A DNA stretch of 64,000 nt from Flavobacterium sp. GSB-24. Its GTDB lineage: Bacteria > Bacteroidota > Bacteroidia > Flavobacteriales > Flavobacteriaceae. Shown piece after piece: positions 62,158 through 64,000 of this stretch; positions within the stretch are counted from its first letter, which is position 1, and each line of letters starts with the position of its first letter. Under the pieces are notes generated by a model. It was not told the origin of the DNA. It saw nothing but the letters and a program-made list of their open reading frames with translations, and did no database searches. A program made the translations under genes and the position numbers. The stretch spans positions 2,728,001-2,792,000 of the forward strand of contig NZ_AP027043.1 of assembly GCF_027924665.1 (NCBI RefSeq), read 5' to 3'.

Positions 62158-63015
62158 ATGAAATCATCGTATTTAATTACAAAAGAAGAAATTCTGAAAT
62201 TATACAAACCAATAGATTCCAAAGCACATAAAGGGACACAAGGTCATGCGGTGATTATTGCCGGAAGTTATGGCAAAATAGGTGCAGCGGTTTTAGCCTC
62301 AAAATCGTGTCTAAAAACAGGCTGCGGACTCGTAACAGCTTTTGTACCCAAATGCGGTTATCAAATCCTTCAAATTTCCATTCCAGAAGTGATGGTTGCA
62401 ACCGATGAAAACGTCAATTTTATTACCAATATTCATCTGCCAATAACCCCGCAGGCAATCGGAATTGGTCCAGGAATAGGACAGGAGCTGGCAACTCAAA
62501 AAGCTTTATTTGAATTTTTAAGGTCTAATAAAGTGCCTTTAGTCCTCGATGCAGATGCTTTAAATATTATTGCGCAGAATTTATCTTGGCTCGAATTAGT
62601 TCCAGAAGATACGATTCTAACACCTCATCCAAAAGAATTAGAACGCTTGATAGGAAAATGGAATTCAGAATCGGAAAAATTTCAAAAAACAATTGCTTTT
62701 TCAGAAAAATATAAAGTCATAATCGTCATGAAAGGCGCACCGACATTCATTATCAATAGAACTTCGGTTTACGAAAACACAACAGGAAACGCAGCACTCG
62801 CAACCGCAGGAAGCGGCGACACACTTACCGGAATCCTCACAAGTCTTTTAGCACAAGGCTATGAACCCAAATACGCCTCAAAATTTGGCGTCTACCTTCA
62901 TGGCTTAACAGCCGATTTAGCCTTGCCAAAAACGGGCTATGAATCTTTTACAGCTTCTACAATTATTAAATATTTAGGAAAAGCTTTTTTGGAATTAGCT
63001 AATGTGCCAATTTGA
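62158..63015 (+). CDS. nnrD: ADP-dependent NAD(P)H-hydrate dehydratase
   Basis: NnrD repairs hydrated NAD(P)H, using ADP. The 285-residue protein is the carbohydrate-kinase-like domain alone: [47 protein letters not shown] and the catalytic [10 protein letters not shown]. The usual fusion partner, the NnrE epimerase domain, is absent, so it must be encoded elsewhere or missing. An in-frame start at 62113 adds a hydrophobic 15-residue extension; the ATG at 62158 gives a normal N-terminus. Confidence 0.92.
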   Translation: MKSSYLITKEEILKLYKPIDSKAHKGTQGHAVIIAGSYGKIGAAVLASKSCLKTGCGLVTAFVPKCGYQILQISIPEVMVATDENVNFITNIHLPITPQAIGIGPGIGQELATQKALFEFLRSNKVPLVLDADALNIIAQNLSWLELVPEDTILTPHPKELERLIGKWNSESEKFQKTIAFSEKYKVIIVMKGAPTFIINRTSVYENTTGNAALATAGSGDTLTGILTSLLAQGYEPKYASKFGVYLHGLTADLALPKTGYESFTASTIIKYLGKAFLELANVPI

Positions 63016-63054
63016 AAATTAGTCAATTAGTCAATTGATATTATATCGAACTAC

Positions 63055-63155
63055 TTGTCACCCTGAGCGAAGTCGAGGGGCACTCAAGTAACTCAACAAG
63101 GAATAAATTTTGAGGAATATCTTTACGCTCCTTCGACTTCGCTCAGGATGACAAA
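63055..63155. repeat. Long inverted repeat, 'CACCCTGAGCGAAGTCGA' type
   Basis: The arm TTGTCACCCTGAGCGAAGTC (from 63055) is mirrored by GACTTCGCTCAGGATGACAA (to 63155), with a spacer of about 50 bp. It is a widespread flavobacterial intergenic repeat, as far as I recall. GC content is well above that of its surroundings. Confidence 0.8.
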
Positions 63156-63217
63156 AATGAATAAATCTGCAGAACCTGCGAGAGTAAAATTAAGAATAGA
63201 GAATCAGCAAAATCAGC

Positions 63218-63300
63218 TTAAATCTATTTGAAATCTACGTAAAACAATTTTACAATCTGAAAAAAATCTAAAATCTACACTCTGCAATCTAAAATCAAAA
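63218..63300 (+). repeat. Degenerate AATCTAAAATC repeats
   Basis: Short A-rich units (AAATCTACGT, AATCTGAAAAA, AATCTAAAATCTACA, GCAATCTAAAATC) repeat with drift between the inverted repeat and the HipA-like gene. The 302-bp gap contains nothing else recognised. Confidence 0.4.
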
Positions 63301-63304
63301 TCCG

Positions 63305-63312
63305 TAAGTTTG
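63305..63312 (+). promoter_or_regulatory. -7 promoter element of the HipA-like gene
   Basis: TAAGTTTG matches TAnnTTTG. It ends 5 bp before the ATG at 63318, so the transcript would be leaderless or nearly so. Confidence 0.4.
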
Positions 63313-63317
63313 TATTT

Positions 63318-64000
63318 ATGAAAAACAACTTCGATCTCAGAACGGTAAACGTCATGCGATATATAGCGCCACTGCGCGAAGGCGGTTCTTTACCCGCTTT
63401 GGCAGAAGCCGATGACGATTTTAAATACGTATTAAAATTCAGAGGTGCCGGACACGGCGTAAAAGCCCTTATAGCCGAATTAGTAGGCGGACAAATAGCA
63501 AAAGCTTTAAAACTGCAGCTTCCCGAATTGGTATTCGCAAATCTCGATGAAGCCTTTGGAAGAACAGAAGCCGATGAAGAAATTCAGGATTTACTGCAAG
63601 GAAGTCAGGGATTAAATCTGGCACTTCACTTTTTATCTGGAGCCATAACTTTTGATCCTGTTGTAACAACTGTCGATGCTAAATTAGCTTCGCAGATTGT
63701 GTGGCTGGATGCCTATATCACGAATGTTGACAGAACTTTCAAAAATACCAATATGCTGATCTGGCATAAAGAGTTATGGCTGATCGATCATGGAGCATGT
63801 TTATATTTTCATCATTCTTGGAACAATTGGGAACAACATGCCAAAAGTCCGTTTGCGTTGATCAAAGATCATGTTTTATTGCCTCAGGCTTCACTTCTAA
63901 AAGAAGTCGATGCCGAGTTTAAAGCAATTCTAACACCAGAAATTTTAGAAGAAATTGTCAATACAATTCCAGTTGACTGGCTGCAATGGGAAGATACAGA
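63318..64000 (+). CDS. HipA-family kinase-like protein (partial, runs off the window)
   Basis: The open frame from ATG 63318 continues past the window end for at least 227 codons. The N-terminus (LRTVNVMRYIAPLREGGSLPALAEADDD, then YVLKFRGAGHGVKALIAELVGG) matches the HipA_2-type family, with the likely catalytic and metal-binding motifs in LDAYITNVDRTFKNTN and LIDHGACLYF. Relatives of HipA are Ser/Thr kinases, but this stand-alone subfamily has no HipB partner here and no proven toxin role. The ATG at 63318 is preferred over 63354 because LRTVNV belongs to the conserved start. Confidence 0.85.
   Translation, partial: MKNNFDLRTVNVMRYIAPLREGGSLPALAEADDDFKYVLKFRGAGHGVKALIAELVGGQIAKALKLQLPELVFANLDEAFGRTEADEEIQDLLQGSQGLNLALHFLSGAITFDPVVTTVDAKLASQIVWLDAYITNVDRTFKNTNMLIWHKELWLIDHGACLYFHHSWNNWEQHAKSPFALIKDHVLLPQASLLKEVDAEFKAILTPEILEEIVNTIPVDWLQWEDT

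Noticed and set aside
63318..64000. HipAB toxin-antitoxin module
   Set aside because: No hipB-like gene is visible and the protein matches the stand-alone HipA_2 type; calling it a toxin would go beyond the sequence.

Overview
The window looks like chromosomal DNA of a Flavobacterium (Bacteroidota), close in character to F. johnsoniae. It is AT-rich. Many genes are preceded by the Bacteroidota -7 element TAnnTTTG rather than an E. coli-type promoter, and Shine-Dalgarno sequences are nearly absent. There are type 9 secretion (T9SS) sorting signals, a fused cbb3 oxidase gene, and several intergenic inverted repeats of the kind scattered through flavobacterial genomes. No tRNA, rRNA, CRISPR array, IS element or prophage was recognised.

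Layout. 1-6.2 kb: tail of an unknown gene, malate:quinone oxidoreductase, an FUSC-type membrane protein, then def - DUF5606-like - mazG. 6.2-17.3 kb: a microaerobic respiration block. It holds an FNR-like regulator, the copper ATPase ccoI, the operon ccoS-ccoNO-ccoQ-ccoP-ccoG-ccoH-safE, and convergent hemN. 17.4-28.9 kb: mostly housekeeping genes (two small unknown proteins, DoxX, an acyl-CoA carboxylase beta subunit, lpxD, msrB, prfB with a programmed frameshift, threonine aldolase, ybaB, an oligopeptidase, cysteine synthase). 29.2-31.7 kb: a duplicated cassette of LamG-domain secreted protein, terminator and small convergent membrane protein. 31.7-57.3 kb: a single-direction array of nine secreted or surface genes, ending in a 1816-residue polyprotein with a C-terminal nuclease-like toxin domain and a putative immunity gene. 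57.6-64 kb: yebC, a Prc-type protease, gcvT, nnrD and the start of a HipA-like kinase.

How the parts work together. Three promoters (ccoI, the ccoS-ccoNO operon and hemN) each carry an FNR-type box, ATGAT-N4-ATCAT or a one-base variant. In all three the box centre lies exactly 36.5 bp upstream of the last base of the -7 element, the geometry of a class II activator. The FNR-like gene next door keeps three of the four FNR iron-sulphur cysteines at the correct spacing, with Ser in place of the fourth. This is a compact predicted regulon for low-oxygen respiration and anaerobic haem synthesis.

The most novel block is the 25.5-kb array. In transcription order it encodes a 1574-aa beta-rich secreted protein, a 691-aa FN3 protein, three related secreted proteins each ending in one SprB-like repeat, a roughly 22-repeat SprB-like adhesin with a T9SS type A sorting domain, an outer-membrane barrel with a helical tail, the 1816-aa toxin-like protein, and its putative immunity protein. 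Most gaps are 2-5 bp, so one transcript is likely. I infer a surface-displayed polymorphic toxin system; no function here is proven by sequence alone.
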